A stretch of 64,000 bases of DNA from Marinobacter nanhaiticus D15-8W (GTDB lineage Bacteria > Pseudomonadota > Gammaproteobacteria > Pseudomonadales > Oleiphilaceae), in assembly GCF_036511935.1 (NCBI RefSeq), contig NZ_AP028878.1, positions 186,001 to 250,000 of the forward strand. Reading direction: 5' to 3'. This document shows positions 44,832 to 54,049 of the stretch, in pieces. How positions within the stretch are numbered: the first letter of the stretch is position 1; every line of letters begins with the position of its first letter. Below the pieces are notes generated by a model. That model was not told the origin of the DNA and did no database searches. It saw only the letters and a list, made by a program, of their open reading frames with translations. Position numbers and translations under genes: made by a program.

Positions 44832-45443
44832 ATGGACTCTAACCAACGCTGCGGCTGGTGCGGCACGGATCCGCTTTACGTGGCGTACCACGATAATGTT
44901 TGGGGCCGGCCGGTTTCGGATGACCAGGAACTGTTCGCCAAACTCTGCCTGGATGGACAGCAGGCGGGCCTGAGCTGGATCACCATCCTGCGCAAGCAGG
45001 CGAACTACGAGGCCGCTTTCGACGATTTCGATCCCGAGGCGATCGTCCGCTATGACGACGCCAGGATCGAAGCCTTGCTGCAGGACCCGGGCATCGTCCG
45101 CAATCGGCTCAAGGTAGAGTCCATTATCCGTAATGCCCGAGGTTTCCTGGCCCTTCGGGACCAGGACCGTTCTTTCTCCGAGTTTCTCTGGTCCTTCGTC
45201 GACTACCGCCCGATCCAGGGCGCCTGGGAAAGCCTGAGCGACGTACCCGTAACCACGCCGGAAGCAGAAGCCATGTCCCGTGCGCTAAAGAAATGCGGGT
45301 TCAACTTCGTAGGACCAACAATCGTCTATGCCTTCATGCAGGCCGTGGGGATGGTGAACGACCACCTGCTGACGTGCCCCTCCCGCGAGGTTTGCATGGA
45401 TCTGGCCGGGGAGCACGACTTCCCGCGCGCGGCCAGTTCCTAG
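44832..45443 (+). CDS. tag: DNA-3-methyladenine glycosylase I (Tag)
   Basis: A 203-residue base-excision repair glycosylase of the helix-hairpin-helix superfamily. The N-terminus CGWCGTDPLYVAYHDNVWG carries zinc-binding cysteine and the LAGLSW-like LDGQQAGLSWITIL segment the substrate pocket; zinc ligands recur in the C-terminal half (MVNDHLLTCPS). Length normal. Confidence 0.95.
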   Translation: MDSNQRCGWCGTDPLYVAYHDNVWGRPVSDDQELFAKLCLDGQQAGLSWITILRKQANYEAAFDDFDPEAIVRYDDARIEALLQDPGIVRNRLKVESIIRNARGFLALRDQDRSFSEFLWSFVDYRPIQGAWESLSDVPVTTPEAEAMSRALKKCGFNFVGPTIVYAFMQAVGMVNDHLLTCPSREVCMDLAGEHDFPRAASS

Positions 45444-45597
45444 TGCATTCGTCGGTGTCATAGCTTGGGTCGATAGCATCAAAAGTCTGATCCTTTCGTA
45501 ACTCTTTCACGTAAGTCACAGTGGGTCCTGTGGTGGGCTGGTAAAGCAAGCCCGTACAACCCCAACGAAAAGCTTCACCTATCCTGGAGGGCTCGAC

Positions 45598-45903
45598 TTG
45601 CGTATCACCCTGGCAGAGCTGCGCGCGCTCGAACATCCCCGTATCGATTTGTTGGAAATCCTGTCCCTGGAGGGCCAGTTCTACATGGCCAGACTGCACA
45701 TGGGCGATGGGATGAGGGTGTTGTCGGATGACGGGGGCAAGACCCGGCTGATGAAAAGCGCCTGGCAGGTGCAGGACATCCTCGGATCGTTCGACGTGCT
45801 ACGTACGGAAGTGGTGCACGCCTCCGCCTATGGCGAGATGGTGGGCCTGTCCTCCGATGCTGTGGAGCCCTTGCGGATCCAGGTACAGGAAGTCCGTAGA
45901 TGA
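45598..45903 (+). CDS. DUF6482 family protein
   Basis: A 101-residue protein resembling DUF6482 (formerly a cation transporter-annotated family): HPRIDLLEILSLEGQFYMARLHMGD and the terminal MVGLSSDAVEPLRIQV segment. Function unknown. The frame starts at TTG 45598, with GGAGG about ten bases upstream. Its stop overlaps the next gene's ATG by four bases (ATGA), so the two are coupled. Confidence 0.7.
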   Translation: MRITLAELRALEHPRIDLLEILSLEGQFYMARLHMGDGMRVLSDDGGKTRLMKSAWQVQDILGSFDVLRTEVVHASAYGEMVGLSSDAVEPLRIQVQEVRR

Positions 45904-46367
45904 TTGCGGTCGCGCGACTGGCGACGGCGATTGGCCTGGCCGGGCTGATCCCGTTTATCTTCGGGATGCTGGCTATCCTGCTCTGGCCCGACGCCCAGGC
46001 GACCTGCGTCAAACTCTTCTATATCTACAGTGCCGGCGTGCTGGCGTTCATGGCCGGCGTGTACTGGCCTATTGCCCTGCAGCTCGAGCATCGCTGCTTT
46101 CCCCTTTCCCCAATCACGACATTGGTCATCAGCCAAGTGTTCTTCCTGTCGGCGGGCCTATCGTTGCTGCTGCCGATCGAAGGCCAGGCTGTGGTCTATC
46201 CGGTCGCCTATGTCGCACTCTACCTGGTGGATGTTCGCTGGATGCGGCTGTACTGGCCGGGTTGGTATCGCCGTCTACGAGCAGTGCTGACGCTGGTGGC
46301 TTGCGCCTGCCAGGCCATTGCAGGCTTCTGGCTGCTGACGCACCCGCTTATCGCGGCTTCGGCCTGA
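45900..46367 (+). CDS. DUF3429 family membrane protein
   Basis: A 155-residue protein with five probable membrane helices in the DUF3429 pattern (GLIPFIFGMLAIL, YIYSAGVLAFMAGVYWPIAL, VFFLSAGLSLLL and later segments). The role is unknown. Translation is probably coupled to the DUF6482 gene upstream. It converges with the sigma factor gene. Confidence 0.8.
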   Translation: MIAVARLATAIGLAGLIPFIFGMLAILLWPDAQATCVKLFYIYSAGVLAFMAGVYWPIALQLEHRCFPLSPITTLVISQVFFLSAGLSLLLPIEGQAVVYPVAYVALYLVDVRWMRLYWPGWYRRLRAVLTLVACACQAIAGFWLLTHPLIAASA

Positions 46368-46406
46368 GCGACGGACCGTCGGTCCAGGAGTCGTCCAGAC
46401 GGAAGC

Positions 46407-47504
46407 CTAATTACCGGCCATATCGGCCAGGTTGGCGTAGCGCTCGCGCAGCTTGGCCAACGCACCTTTCTCGATCTGGCGGACGCGCTCGCGGCTGATA
46501 CCCAAGTTATCGGAAATGATCTGCAGGGTTTCCGGTTCCGGCAGCCCGAGCCCGAAGCGGCGTGACAGGATATCCCGCTCGCGTTCATCGAGATTGGAGA
46601 GGATATCGGTCAGTAACCGTTTCTGGTCCCGTGGCAGCAGCGAGGCTTCCGGCTGGTCGCGATCATCTTCGCTACTCAGCGCTTCGCCCAGGTGGATATC
46701 ATCGCCTTCTCCCAGGGGCGTCGCGGTCGATATCTCGGGCTGGGCGTAGGCCAGGAGTTCACCCACACGCTGGGCCGGAATGTTCAGGTGCCGGGCCAGT
46801 TCCTTCTGGCTGGGTGCCCGCCCGTGCTGTCGATAAAGCTGGTTCATCGCGGCCTGCAGCGCGCGAATCTCATCGACCACGTGCTCCGGGGTTCGCACCA
46901 CACGTCGGCCCCGCTTGAGGCTGCGTTTGATCTCTTCGCTGATCCACCAGTAGGCGTAGGTCGAGAACCGGAACCCCTTGCCTGGGGCGAAACGTTCGAC
47001 CGCCTTGATCAGCCCGACGTTTCCTTCCTGGATCAGGTCGGTTAGCGGGATGCCGCGGTTGGTATGTCGGCGGGCCAGGTGCACGGCCAGGCGCAGGTTA
47101 CTCTGGATCAGCGTGTGGCGGCAGGCCATGGCAATACGCAGGGCTCGCCGGGCATAGGTGGATGCAAGATCCGCCTCGGTCAGATCCTCGGTCACGTCGC
47201 GCAACGTTTGTGGTGTGCCTTCGGGCAGGTTGCGATGGCGCGCCAGGATATCCAGGGCGCGGGTCAGTCGCGCACTCAGGCGGCGCTCCGCCGCTTCGCC
47301 CAGCAGCGAATGCCGCTGGGCATCGCGGAAATAGTGAGCCACCAGCGACGGCGTGTCACCGCTGGCCTCTCCCAGCATACCGTCAGGCAGCTGTATGGGC
47401 GCGGTGTTTCCTGCAGCGGCACTCTCTGCCGTCGTTTCAGTGTGCCCTGTCCGTTTTTCATAGGCGATGGCCGAAGCGGCTTCGGGCCAGGGTTCATATC
47501 GCAT
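46407..47504 (-). CDS. Group 2 sigma-70-family RNA polymerase sigma factor, RpoS-like
   Basis: A 365-residue sigma factor with region 2 (QSNLRLAVHLARRHTNRGIPLTDLIQEGNVGLIKAVERF, GFRFSTYAYWWISEEIKRSLKRG), a promoter -10 recognition helix, region 3, and region 4 (DERERDILSRRFGL and the -35 helix ISRERVRQIEKGALAKLRERY). An insertion of roughly 40 residues between regions 1.2 and 2.1 sets it apart from classical RpoS. Its neighbours are not nlpD/surE, so it is probably a paralogue rather than RpoS itself. Targets unknown. Confidence 0.85.
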   Translation of the reverse strand: MRYEPWPEAASAIAYEKRTGHTETTAESAAAGNTAPIQLPDGMLGEASGDTPSLVAHYFRDAQRHSLLGEAAERRLSARLTRALDILARHRNLPEGTPQTLRDVTEDLTEADLASTYARRALRIAMACRHTLIQSNLRLAVHLARRHTNRGIPLTDLIQEGNVGLIKAVERFAPGKGFRFSTYAYWWISEEIKRSLKRGRRVVRTPEHVVDEIRALQAAMNQLYRQHGRAPSQKELARHLNIPAQRVGELLAYAQPEISTATPLGEGDDIHLGEALSSEDDRDQPEASLLPRDQKRLLTDILSNLDERERDILSRRFGLGLPEPETLQIISDNLGISRERVRQIEKGALAKLRERYANLADMAGN

Positions 47505-47886
47505 AGGGCTGTCTGTCGTCGTTTGAAACCGATAGGTTGGTATCTGGCGCGTTGCGCTACTGTAGTGTTTACGATGGCGGTCGTCTGCCGGATTCCAGCA
47601 GACCGGTGGATTCCAACGGCAGGATAGAAAGTTGCACGCGCTCTGGTAAAGAGGACACAGCCCATACAGGTTTGAAGGTAAGGTGCGGCGCCAGCGATCG
47701 AATGTAGAGCGCGGAAAGCAAAGAACGGTGGAGGGGAAACGTAAGGGAGGGTGACCGGGTACCGCCTGAAATTCGCAGTTCAGGCGGCCCGATCAGGAGG
47801 CAAGACGTCCTCCATTACCGCAGCCAGGGCGACCGATCCCGGCCACGATAATTCTTGTCATCCCGGTTGGCCGGGACGCGCCATCG
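47505..47886. other. Intergenic region upstream of the sigma factor gene
   Basis: No gene seen. A perfect 9-bp inverted repeat CCGCCTGAA/TTCAGGCGG (47762-47787) and a GC-rich imperfect dyad near 47836-47876 lie just after the ask stop; neither has a clear U-tract. The stretch nearest 47505 should hold the promoter of the sigma gene. Confidence 0.5.
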
Positions 47887-49329
47887 TCAGGCAGCGACGA
47901 TGGCGTAGCCGTGGTTGTGCGGCTCGATCAACGTGGCATGCAGCTTGGCGATCGCTTTCTCGTAGTGGTCCTCGTCGATGACGAACTGCATATCCACCTG
48001 CCGCATGCACTGGTGCAGGGCCAGGATGCTGATCTCTTCATCGGCCAGCGCGGTCACCGTTTTAGCGAGGACGCCCGGCACCTGCATATCGCTACCAATG
48101 GCGGATACCAGCGCCACTTTGCGGGTGGTGATTTCCGCGTTAGGGAAATCCTCCTGCAGCGCGCGCACGATACGCTTCACATGTTTGAGTGTACTGTCCA
48201 CGTAATGGGTGATGGTGTTGGCGTTGGTGTCCTTCGTCACGCAGCGCACCTTGAACCGGGACAGCACCTCGAGGATGCGGCGTTCACTCGCGGGATCACC
48301 CTGCATATCCTGATCGAACACCTCGACGGCGAAGATGCCCTTTTCGCCGGCGATAATTTCGACCTGGGGCTTCTCGCTGATGTAGTCGCGGGTAATCAGC
48401 GTACCGGTGTGTTCCGGCTCGAAGGTGTTCTTCACCCGCAGCGGGATGTCGTTCTGGCGCAAGCCCTTGGCAGCGCGCGGGTGGATGGCTTCCATACCCA
48501 GGTTGGCCAACTGGTCCGCCACGTCGTAGTTGGTGCGGCCGATCGGCACCACCTTGTCTTCGCCGACGATCTTCGGATCCGCGGAGCTCAGGTGATACTC
48601 CTTGTGGATAACCGCTTCGCGGGCGTTGGTGATGACCGCGATACGGCTGAAGGTCATCTCGCTATAACCCCGGTCGAACGTGCGCATCAGGCCTTCCTGA
48701 CACTGGGCATAACCGGTACAGATCGGCAGTTCCCGGGTCAGGTCGATGTTGTCCAGCGCCTGCTTGAGCTTCTGGTCCAGCGGTAGCAGCTCGTTATCGC
48801 GCCACCCGGTCAGGTCGACAAAACGGGCGTTGATGCCTTCGGCCTGCAGTTTCAATGCAGTGTTGAAGGCACTGTGGGCCTCGCCGATACCGGCCAGCAT
48901 CTCCCGCACGGTAAGCAGGTGCTCTTCGAGCTGGAACTGGCCGTAGGAGCACAGGCGCTGCAGGTCGATCAGGCAGCCGCGAACACCTTCCACGCGGTCC
49001 ATGATGAACTGGTCGGCCTGCTGTTTGAGCATTGGGTCGTCGAACAGTTCGCCATTGATGTCGGTCAGGAAATGGACCAGCTTGGTCAGGTCGTCACCCC
49101 AGGCCCAATCCGACTCGGCGTCCGCGAACAGGGCATAGACGCCGGGCTCGCCGGTCTTCTTGTGTTCGAGCAATTCGTCGGTCACTCCGCCATAGGCGGA
49201 AACCACAAAAATCCGTTGGTAGAGTTCGTCGGTGCTGCGATCACCGACAACGATGTTGTCACGTACGGCGTGATAGTCGCTCATGGACGTACCGCCGATT
49301 TTTTCTACTGTGTGCTGTTGGCTAGTCAT
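47887..49329 (-). CDS. ask: Ectoine-pathway aspartokinase (Ask_Ect)
   Basis: A 480-residue aspartate kinase. The kinase core begins KIGGTSMSD, contains DLTGW, FSRIAVITN and IHPRAAKGLRQNDIPLRVKNTF, and ends with two ACT-type regulatory domains (VALVSAIGSDMQVPGVLAK). These features are those of the specialised aspartokinase found in ectoine clusters. It supplies aspartyl phosphate for diaminobutyrate synthesis. It follows ectB after two stem-loops and has no ectC between. Confidence 0.9.
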   Translation of the reverse strand: MTSQQHTVEKIGGTSMSDYHAVRDNIVVGDRSTDELYQRIFVVSAYGGVTDELLEHKKTGEPGVYALFADAESDWAWGDDLTKLVHFLTDINGELFDDPMLKQQADQFIMDRVEGVRGCLIDLQRLCSYGQFQLEEHLLTVREMLAGIGEAHSAFNTALKLQAEGINARFVDLTGWRDNELLPLDQKLKQALDNIDLTRELPICTGYAQCQEGLMRTFDRGYSEMTFSRIAVITNAREAVIHKEYHLSSADPKIVGEDKVVPIGRTNYDVADQLANLGMEAIHPRAAKGLRQNDIPLRVKNTFEPEHTGTLITRDYISEKPQVEIIAGEKGIFAVEVFDQDMQGDPASERRILEVLSRFKVRCVTKDTNANTITHYVDSTLKHVKRIVRALQEDFPNAEITTRKVALVSAIGSDMQVPGVLAKTVTALADEEISILALHQCMRQVDMQFVIDEDHYEKAIAKLHATLIEPHNHGYAIVAA

Positions 49330-49374
49330 GGTTATCGTCTTCGGTCGCTTGAATTTGCGCCGGGAGTATTAGAG

Positions 49375-49424
49375 CGGAGGGCCGAACGCGCCTGGTGGCG
49401 TCCCGGCCGTCAGTCGGCCCTCCG
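49375..49424 (-). repeat. Intercistronic stem-loop between ectB and ask, outer hairpin
   Basis: CGGAGGGCCGA (49375-49385) and TCGGCCCTCCG (49414-49424) are a perfect 11-bp inverted repeat with a 28-base loop that can form a smaller CGCC/GGCG stem. No U-tract. It may stabilise ectAB mRNA or lower ask expression. Confidence 0.65.
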
Positions 49425-49425
49425 G

Positions 49426-49444
49426 GCCTGACGTCATGTCAGGC
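49426..49444 (-). repeat. Second intercistronic stem-loop between ectB and ask
   Basis: GCCTGAC and GTCAGGC form a 7-bp stem with a 5-base loop, adjacent to the larger hairpin. It lies about 24 bases after the ectB stop. Confidence 0.6.
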
Positions 49445-49467
49445 AGCAGGCATCAACGTCAATAAAC

Positions 49468-50736
49468 TCAGGATGCCTGACTCATATCTTCCTTCATAAC
49501 GTCTTCGACGCTTTCCTTCAACAGGTCCAGGCCTTTTTGCAGGTCTTCCTCGCTGATGGTCAGCGGCATCAGGCACTTAACCACTTCATCGTCGGGACCT
49601 GCGGTCTCGATGATCAGGCCTTTCTCGAAGGCCCTGGCGGAAATCTTGCCGGCCAGGTCTCCATCGCGACAGGCGATACCCTGCATCATGCCGCGGCCCT
49701 TGACCTTGAACTGACCGCTGAACTGATCGCTGATTGCCTTCAGACCCTTGTTCAGGATGCCCGCTTTCTTCTTCACTTCCTCGGCGAAACTGTTGTCCTT
49801 CCAGTAGGTCTCCAATGCAGCCGTGGCGGTGGCGAAGGCCATGTTGTTACCGCGGAAGGTGCCGTTGTGCTCGCCTGAGGACCACACGTCCAGTTCGCGC
49901 TTGAACAGGACCAGGGCCATCGGCAGGCCATAGGCGCTCAAGGACTTGGAGACGGTAACGATATCCGGCTTGATGCCGGCGAACTCGAAGCTGAAGAACT
50001 CACCGGTACGACCGTTGCCCGCCTGGATGTCGTCGACGATCAGCAGGATGTCGTGCTTCTGGCACAGCTTCTCAAGCTTCTGTAGCCACTCGGCGCGGGC
50101 CGCGTTCAGGCCACCTTCGCCCTGGACCGCCTCGACGATGACCGCCGCCGGGGTTTCGATGCCGGAAGAGCCGTCGCTCAGCATCTTGTCGATCATGGCA
50201 ATGGTGTCGACGTCATCGCCCAGGTAGCCGTCGTACGGCATGAAATTGACGCCGCCCAGCGGTACGCCGGCACCGCCGCGGTGGTGCTTGTTACCGGTTG
50301 CGGCAACGGCACCGAGGGATACGCCGTGGAAACCGTTGGTGAAGGAGATCACGGTGTCGCGACCCTTGACCTTGCGCGCCAGCTTCAGCGCCGCTTCGAC
50401 ACAGTTGGTGCCGGTCGGACCGGTGAACTGCATCTTGTAATCCAGGCCGCGGGGCTCAAGGATGTACTTCTTGTAGGCTTCCATGAAGTCATGCTTGGCC
50501 GTGGTGAACATGTCCAGGCCCTGGCTAACGCCATCGCTCTCGATGTACTCGAGCAGTGCCTTCTTCAGGATATCGTTGTTGTGACCGTAGTTCAGTGAAC
50601 CTGCGCCAGCCAGGAAGTCCAGGTAGGCCTTGCCATCTTCGGTGTACAGGTGCGCGTTCTTGGCCCGGTTGAAGATCACCGGAAAAGATCGGGAGTAAAC
50701 GCGGACTTCGGATTCGGTCGTCTTGAAGATTTCCAT
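49468..50736 (-). CDS. ectB: Diaminobutyrate-2-oxoglutarate transaminase (EctB)
   Basis: A 422-residue class III PLP aminotransferase converting aspartate semialdehyde to 2,4-diaminobutyrate. EctB hallmarks: [19 protein letters not shown] at the start, GALNYGHN-type [33 protein letters not shown], and the PLP lysine in [14 protein letters not shown] use ATG 50736 with AGAGG eight bases upstream; the longer frame has no family residues. Confidence 0.95.
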   Translation of the reverse strand: MEIFKTTESEVRVYSRSFPVIFNRAKNAHLYTEDGKAYLDFLAGAGSLNYGHNNDILKKALLEYIESDGVSQGLDMFTTAKHDFMEAYKKYILEPRGLDYKMQFTGPTGTNCVEAALKLARKVKGRDTVISFTNGFHGVSLGAVAATGNKHHRGGAGVPLGGVNFMPYDGYLGDDVDTIAMIDKMLSDGSSGIETPAAVIVEAVQGEGGLNAARAEWLQKLEKLCQKHDILLIVDDIQAGNGRTGEFFSFEFAGIKPDIVTVSKSLSAYGLPMALVLFKRELDVWSSGEHNGTFRGNNMAFATATAALETYWKDNSFAEEVKKKAGILNKGLKAISDQFSGQFKVKGRGMMQGIACRDGDLAGKISARAFEKGLIIETAGPDDEVVKCLMPLTISEEDLQKGLDLLKESVEDVMKEDMSQAS

Positions 50737-50805
50737 TGTCTTGCCTCTTAGCATTTCAGGTTCGAGGTGAATGCAGCGCCGGAGATACGGTTTCGGTCGC
50801 ATTCG

Positions 50806-50856
50806 CCGGCAACTGCGGGTTAGTTGCCGGAGCCTCGTCAATCAGAAGGGCTCCGG
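50806..50856 (-). repeat. Overlapping stem-loops between ectA and ectB
   Basis: CCGGCAACT (50806-50814) pairs with AGTTGCCGG (50822-50830). CCGGAGCC (50827-50834) pairs with GGCTCCGG (50849-50856). They share 50827-50830, so the full forms are mutually exclusive. No strong U-tract. Confidence 0.6.
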
Positions 50857-50872
50857 CGTCGCAGGGCCGGCC

Positions 50873-51394
50873 TTAACCGTCTACAGGCTTGGTGAAGGGG
50901 CCAATCCGGAGCAGGAATTCTGAGTCATGTTTCCCACCGAAGTGGGTGTCTTTCTCAAAATGCTCGGTATAGGTGACCTCCGCACCGAGGTCCCGCGCAA
51001 ACGAGCGGAACAGCGCCCAGGACGCCTCGTTGTCCTCGGTGATGGTGGTTTCCATATATTTGACGTTTTTGCAGGCATCACGCTTAACGATTTCCTTAAG
51101 CATGCGCTTCGCCAGACCCTGGCCACGACCTTTCTCGTGGACCGCCACCTGCCAGATGAAGATGGTGTCGGGCTGCTGCGGGGGGATGTAACCGGAGATA
51201 AAGCCAACCAGTTCGCCGTCCAGTTCGGCGGCCACGCCGGTCTCGGCGAAGTGGCTGGTCTGCAACAGGTTGCAGTAGACGGAATTGGGGTCGAGCGGCG
51301 GGCACTCGCCTACCAGGTTGTGGAGCCAGAAGCCATCATCCTTCGTCGGTGTGCGAAAGGTGATGGCGGTGGTATTCGAACCTTCTGTGGTCAT
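50873..51394 (-). CDS. ectA: L-2,4-diaminobutyrate N-acetyltransferase (EctA)
   Basis: About 173 residues, GNAT acetyltransferase. The FRTPTKDDGFWLHNLVGECPPLDPNSVYCNLLQTSHF start, GFISGYIPPQQPDTIFIWQVAVHEKGRGQGLAKRML acetyl-CoA site and MEFTTT-like KYMETTITEDNEASWALFRSFAR motif are typical of EctA. ATG 51394 is used; a GTG at 51409 is also in frame and neither has a strong ribosome site. First gene of ectA-ectB-ask, with its own promoter candidate. Confidence 0.93.
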   Translation of the reverse strand: MTTEGSNTTAITFRTPTKDDGFWLHNLVGECPPLDPNSVYCNLLQTSHFAETGVAAELDGELVGFISGYIPPQQPDTIFIWQVAVHEKGRGQGLAKRMLKEIVKRDACKNVKYMETTITEDNEASWALFRSFARDLGAEVTYTEHFEKDTHFGGKHDSEFLLRIGPFTKPVDG

Positions 51395-51543
51395 AGTCGT
51401 TTCGGGCACTCAGTCATTTAGAGTTGAATTCAATTGCCACGACAGTGTGCGCTTGGCTATCCGTCGGCGCACGCTTTAAAAACCGCCTAAACGGCTGTTT
51501 CCGAACGTTTAAGTGGGCAATCGACTTAATCTTTAGTGCTGTA

Positions 51544-51571
51544 ATTATATAGACCACGAAATAAAAATCAA
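51544..51571 (-). promoter_or_regulatory. Candidate promoter of ectA
   Basis: On the minus strand TTGATT (-35, 51566-51571) is separated by 16 bases from a perfect TATAAT (-10, 51544-51549). A ~150-base AT-rich leader follows before ectA. It likely drives ectA-ectB-ask. Confidence 0.6.
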
Positions 51572-51629
51572 ATAAACCCAGGTTGCCTTGCAGCGACTAC
51601 GCAACCCTTTTGCCGTTGGTGTCCTCCCA

Positions 51630-52589
51630 TCAGGAGCGCCGGAAAACGAGGTCCAAGGCGTCCAGCGGCGTTCCCCACAGAATACGCGAACGATAGGAGA
51701 GTGCCGCATCACTGCCAGTGGGCCACCAGCGGTCGAACAGCGACAGCCACCCCTCGAGATCGAATGGAACGGGCATTAATGATACGGCCAACGGCCCTTG
51801 GTGGACCGTCATGAGCGCATCGGTTGGCGGCACTGAAGCCACGTTCGTCGCGATGCGGGTCACCAACCCGCGATGATCGTCTTTCAGATTACCCATGCCG
51901 GCGGAGCCATTGTTAGTGACGGTGTAGTAATCATCTTGCCAGATCGCCGGAAGGCAGGTGTGAGTACAGGCGATCAGGTCGGCATCGGTGCGAGTGAACC
52001 AGTCCGCAACCCGTACGTCGTGTTTCCGCTGACTCAGAACTTCATGGGCCAGGCCCCACCCGGCTAGGGACTCCGGGTCGCCATGCAGGATCAGTATGCG
52101 CTGGTCCGCCAGGGTCAGACATTGCCAGCGTGGTGCGCGACGCAATCGCGACTGAATCTCCGGAAAGTCCGCAGCAATGGCCTGCAGCGCCCGCATGATC
52201 CGGTTGGAGCGAGCAACGACCGCGTCGTCGACGAAGTCGGGGTAAGCACAGCCGCAACCAGCGTTCGGGCTGGGGTGGGCGAGTTCGTATTCCACGTTGC
52301 CGAGCACGACGTCGTGTGCCAGCACGCGGTTGTTGATTTGCTGGAAAGCCTCAGCGTCCCGGTTGAACCAGTTGAAGTCGCCATTGAAGACCAGTCGCAC
52401 GCGATGGCCTTGCGCGCGTTCCTGGTCGGCCAGGGCCTCGATGGCATCAAGCGCGAACGGATTGCCATACAGACCGCCGACAATATAGATCACATCGGCA
52501 TCGGCCGGGTCAGGCGCCTTACAAAGCTGTTCAGGCCGGTAGCGGTAGTGGATCGGGCAAGTGCGCCCTGGCCTTTCGGTCACAATCAA
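51630..52589 (-). CDS. Calcineurin-like metallophosphoesterase
   Basis: A 319-residue protein with divergent metallophosphoesterase motifs: YIVGGLYGNPFA (in place of DxH/GDxxG), FNGDFNW, GNVEYELA and ACTHTCLP, the spacing expected for a binuclear metal site. Its substrate is unknown. Its start overlaps the symporter stop by four bases, so it is translated in a unit with a symporter and a radical SAM protein. Confidence 0.72.
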   Translation of the reverse strand: MIVTERPGRTCPIHYRYRPEQLCKAPDPADADVIYIVGGLYGNPFALDAIEALADQERAQGHRVRLVFNGDFNWFNRDAEAFQQINNRVLAHDVVLGNVEYELAHPSPNAGCGCAYPDFVDDAVVARSNRIMRALQAIAADFPEIQSRLRRAPRWQCLTLADQRILILHGDPESLAGWGLAHEVLSQRKHDVRVADWFTRTDADLIACTHTCLPAIWQDDYYTVTNNGSAGMGNLKDDHRGLVTRIATNVASVPPTDALMTVHQGPLAVSLMPVPFDLEGWLSLFDRWWPTGSDAALSYRSRILWGTPLDALDLVFRRS

Positions 52590-53989
52590 GCTTCCCTCGA
52601 AACCGCCCGGCGTCCGAACAGTCGCTGGGCGATGATGGGCAGGAAGAAGCCGGCGGTGCAGATCAGGATGCCCCAGGCATTGACGCCCAACAGCGCTGCG
52701 TATTTACCTTCGCCGATATTCCAGCTGGCGGGGATCAGGCCGATTGCCAGCAACACGCCCAGGACAATCCCGCTCCAGAAACTCAGGTGGAAACTCCAGG
52801 GCGACCAGCGGGTGAAGCCGTAAAACAGGAACACCGGTGCCAGGCCCATCACCATGGTGCCGGAAATGGTCGTGGCCTTAAGGATGTCGGTGCCAGCGAA
52901 CATCGGCAGGTTGCCGAGGATGGCGAAGGCGACCATCACCACGGCCCCAGCGCGCATGGAGGGAATTTTCTCAGAAGCGCGGCGGGCCAGGCGCGGCAGA
53001 TCCACCGCGATGGACTTGGCCAGCGAGGTAAAGGTGGAATCCAGCGTCGAGCCGGCGGAGGTCATCATCACCACGCTCATGAAAAACAGCGCCGTCAGCC
53101 CCAGGGCCGCACCAACCGCCGCCGGCGCGTTGCTGCCCGCCTCAATGCCGTTGAGCTGGGCGTGCACGCCCACCAGACTGAAGATAAACACCGCCACGAA
53201 CCCCAACAGGCCGGCGACGACGAAACTCTTGAGCATGGTCTTTTCCCGGTTCACGAAGCCCCGGTCGGTGAGTACCGGATCGTGAAACGGGTAGCTGAAG
53301 ATCTGCAGCCCCGCCACCAGCAACAAGTCGGCCCCGGCATCCAGGCGGAACTCGCCGGTGGTCAGCAGCGTACCGGTATCGTTGGCGGGAACGATCAGGA
53401 AAAGCACTGCAGCCACGAAGAAAACGAACAGCACGGCCTGGATTACGTCTGTGAAGATCGAGCTACGCAGCCCGCCCTTCAGGCTATAGGCCAGGGTAAA
53501 CGCGGTGAATAGCATGGCGGCGGTGTAGTACTGCCAGTCGCCGGGCAAGCCGAAGTAGCCGCCGACCACCGCCGTATTACTCCAGACTTCGTTGTACAGG
53601 CGAATCAGGATCGCCGCCGCAAAGGCCAGGGCGGCCAACCGGCCGAAGCGCGAAGTGAGGAAGTCCTGCAGGCTGGTCGCGCCGGTCTGGGTCCGGATCA
53701 GGTAAATGATGTAACCCGCCACGGGAATCGACAGCCAATAGGTGGCATAGGCCAGGCCGCCCACCACACCATAGGCTGCGCCCAGGTTCGCGGCGTTGGT
53801 GACGGACTTGGCGAAGATCCAGCTGATGAAGATGCTGGCTGTGAGCTGCCATTGACCCACCGGGTTGCCCCGTTCGTCGGCACCCCGGTAGAAGGAGGCC
53901 GGATTGGTGCTGCGTGGCGACAGGGCGTACATCACCACGCCGTAAACGATCAGAAAGCCCCAGAACAGGCCCGCTTCGGCGAACGACAT
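52586..53989 (-). CDS. Sodium:solute symporter (SSS family)
   Basis: A 467-residue membrane protein with about 13 helices. The N-terminus (GFLIVYGVVMYALSPRSTNPASFYRGADERG), the GQWQLTASIFISWIFAKSVTNAANLGAAYG core and the GSTLDSTFTSLAKSIAVDL stretch match the SSS (SLC5) family. The substrate is not deducible. It is 60 bases downstream of the radical SAM gene and overlaps the phosphoesterase gene, forming one operon. Confidence 0.85.
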   Translation of the reverse strand: MSFAEAGLFWGFLIVYGVVMYALSPRSTNPASFYRGADERGNPVGQWQLTASIFISWIFAKSVTNAANLGAAYGVVGGLAYATYWLSIPVAGYIIYLIRTQTGATSLQDFLTSRFGRLAALAFAAAILIRLYNEVWSNTAVVGGYFGLPGDWQYYTAAMLFTAFTLAYSLKGGLRSSIFTDVIQAVLFVFFVAAVLFLIVPANDTGTLLTTGEFRLDAGADLLLVAGLQIFSYPFHDPVLTDRGFVNREKTMLKSFVVAGLLGFVAVFIFSLVGVHAQLNGIEAGSNAPAAVGAALGLTALFFMSVVMMTSAGSTLDSTFTSLAKSIAVDLPRLARRASEKIPSMRAGAVVMVAFAILGNLPMFAGTDILKATTISGTMVMGLAPVFLFYGFTRWSPWSFHLSFWSGIVLGVLLAIGLIPASWNIGEGKYAALLGVNAWGILICTAGFFLPIIAQRLFGRRAVSREA

Positions 53990-54049
53990 GCGTGAAAGTT
54001 CCTTCTTGTGGAGTTGGTCGGTTCTCGGCTGCCATGGCGGGCGCCGAGG

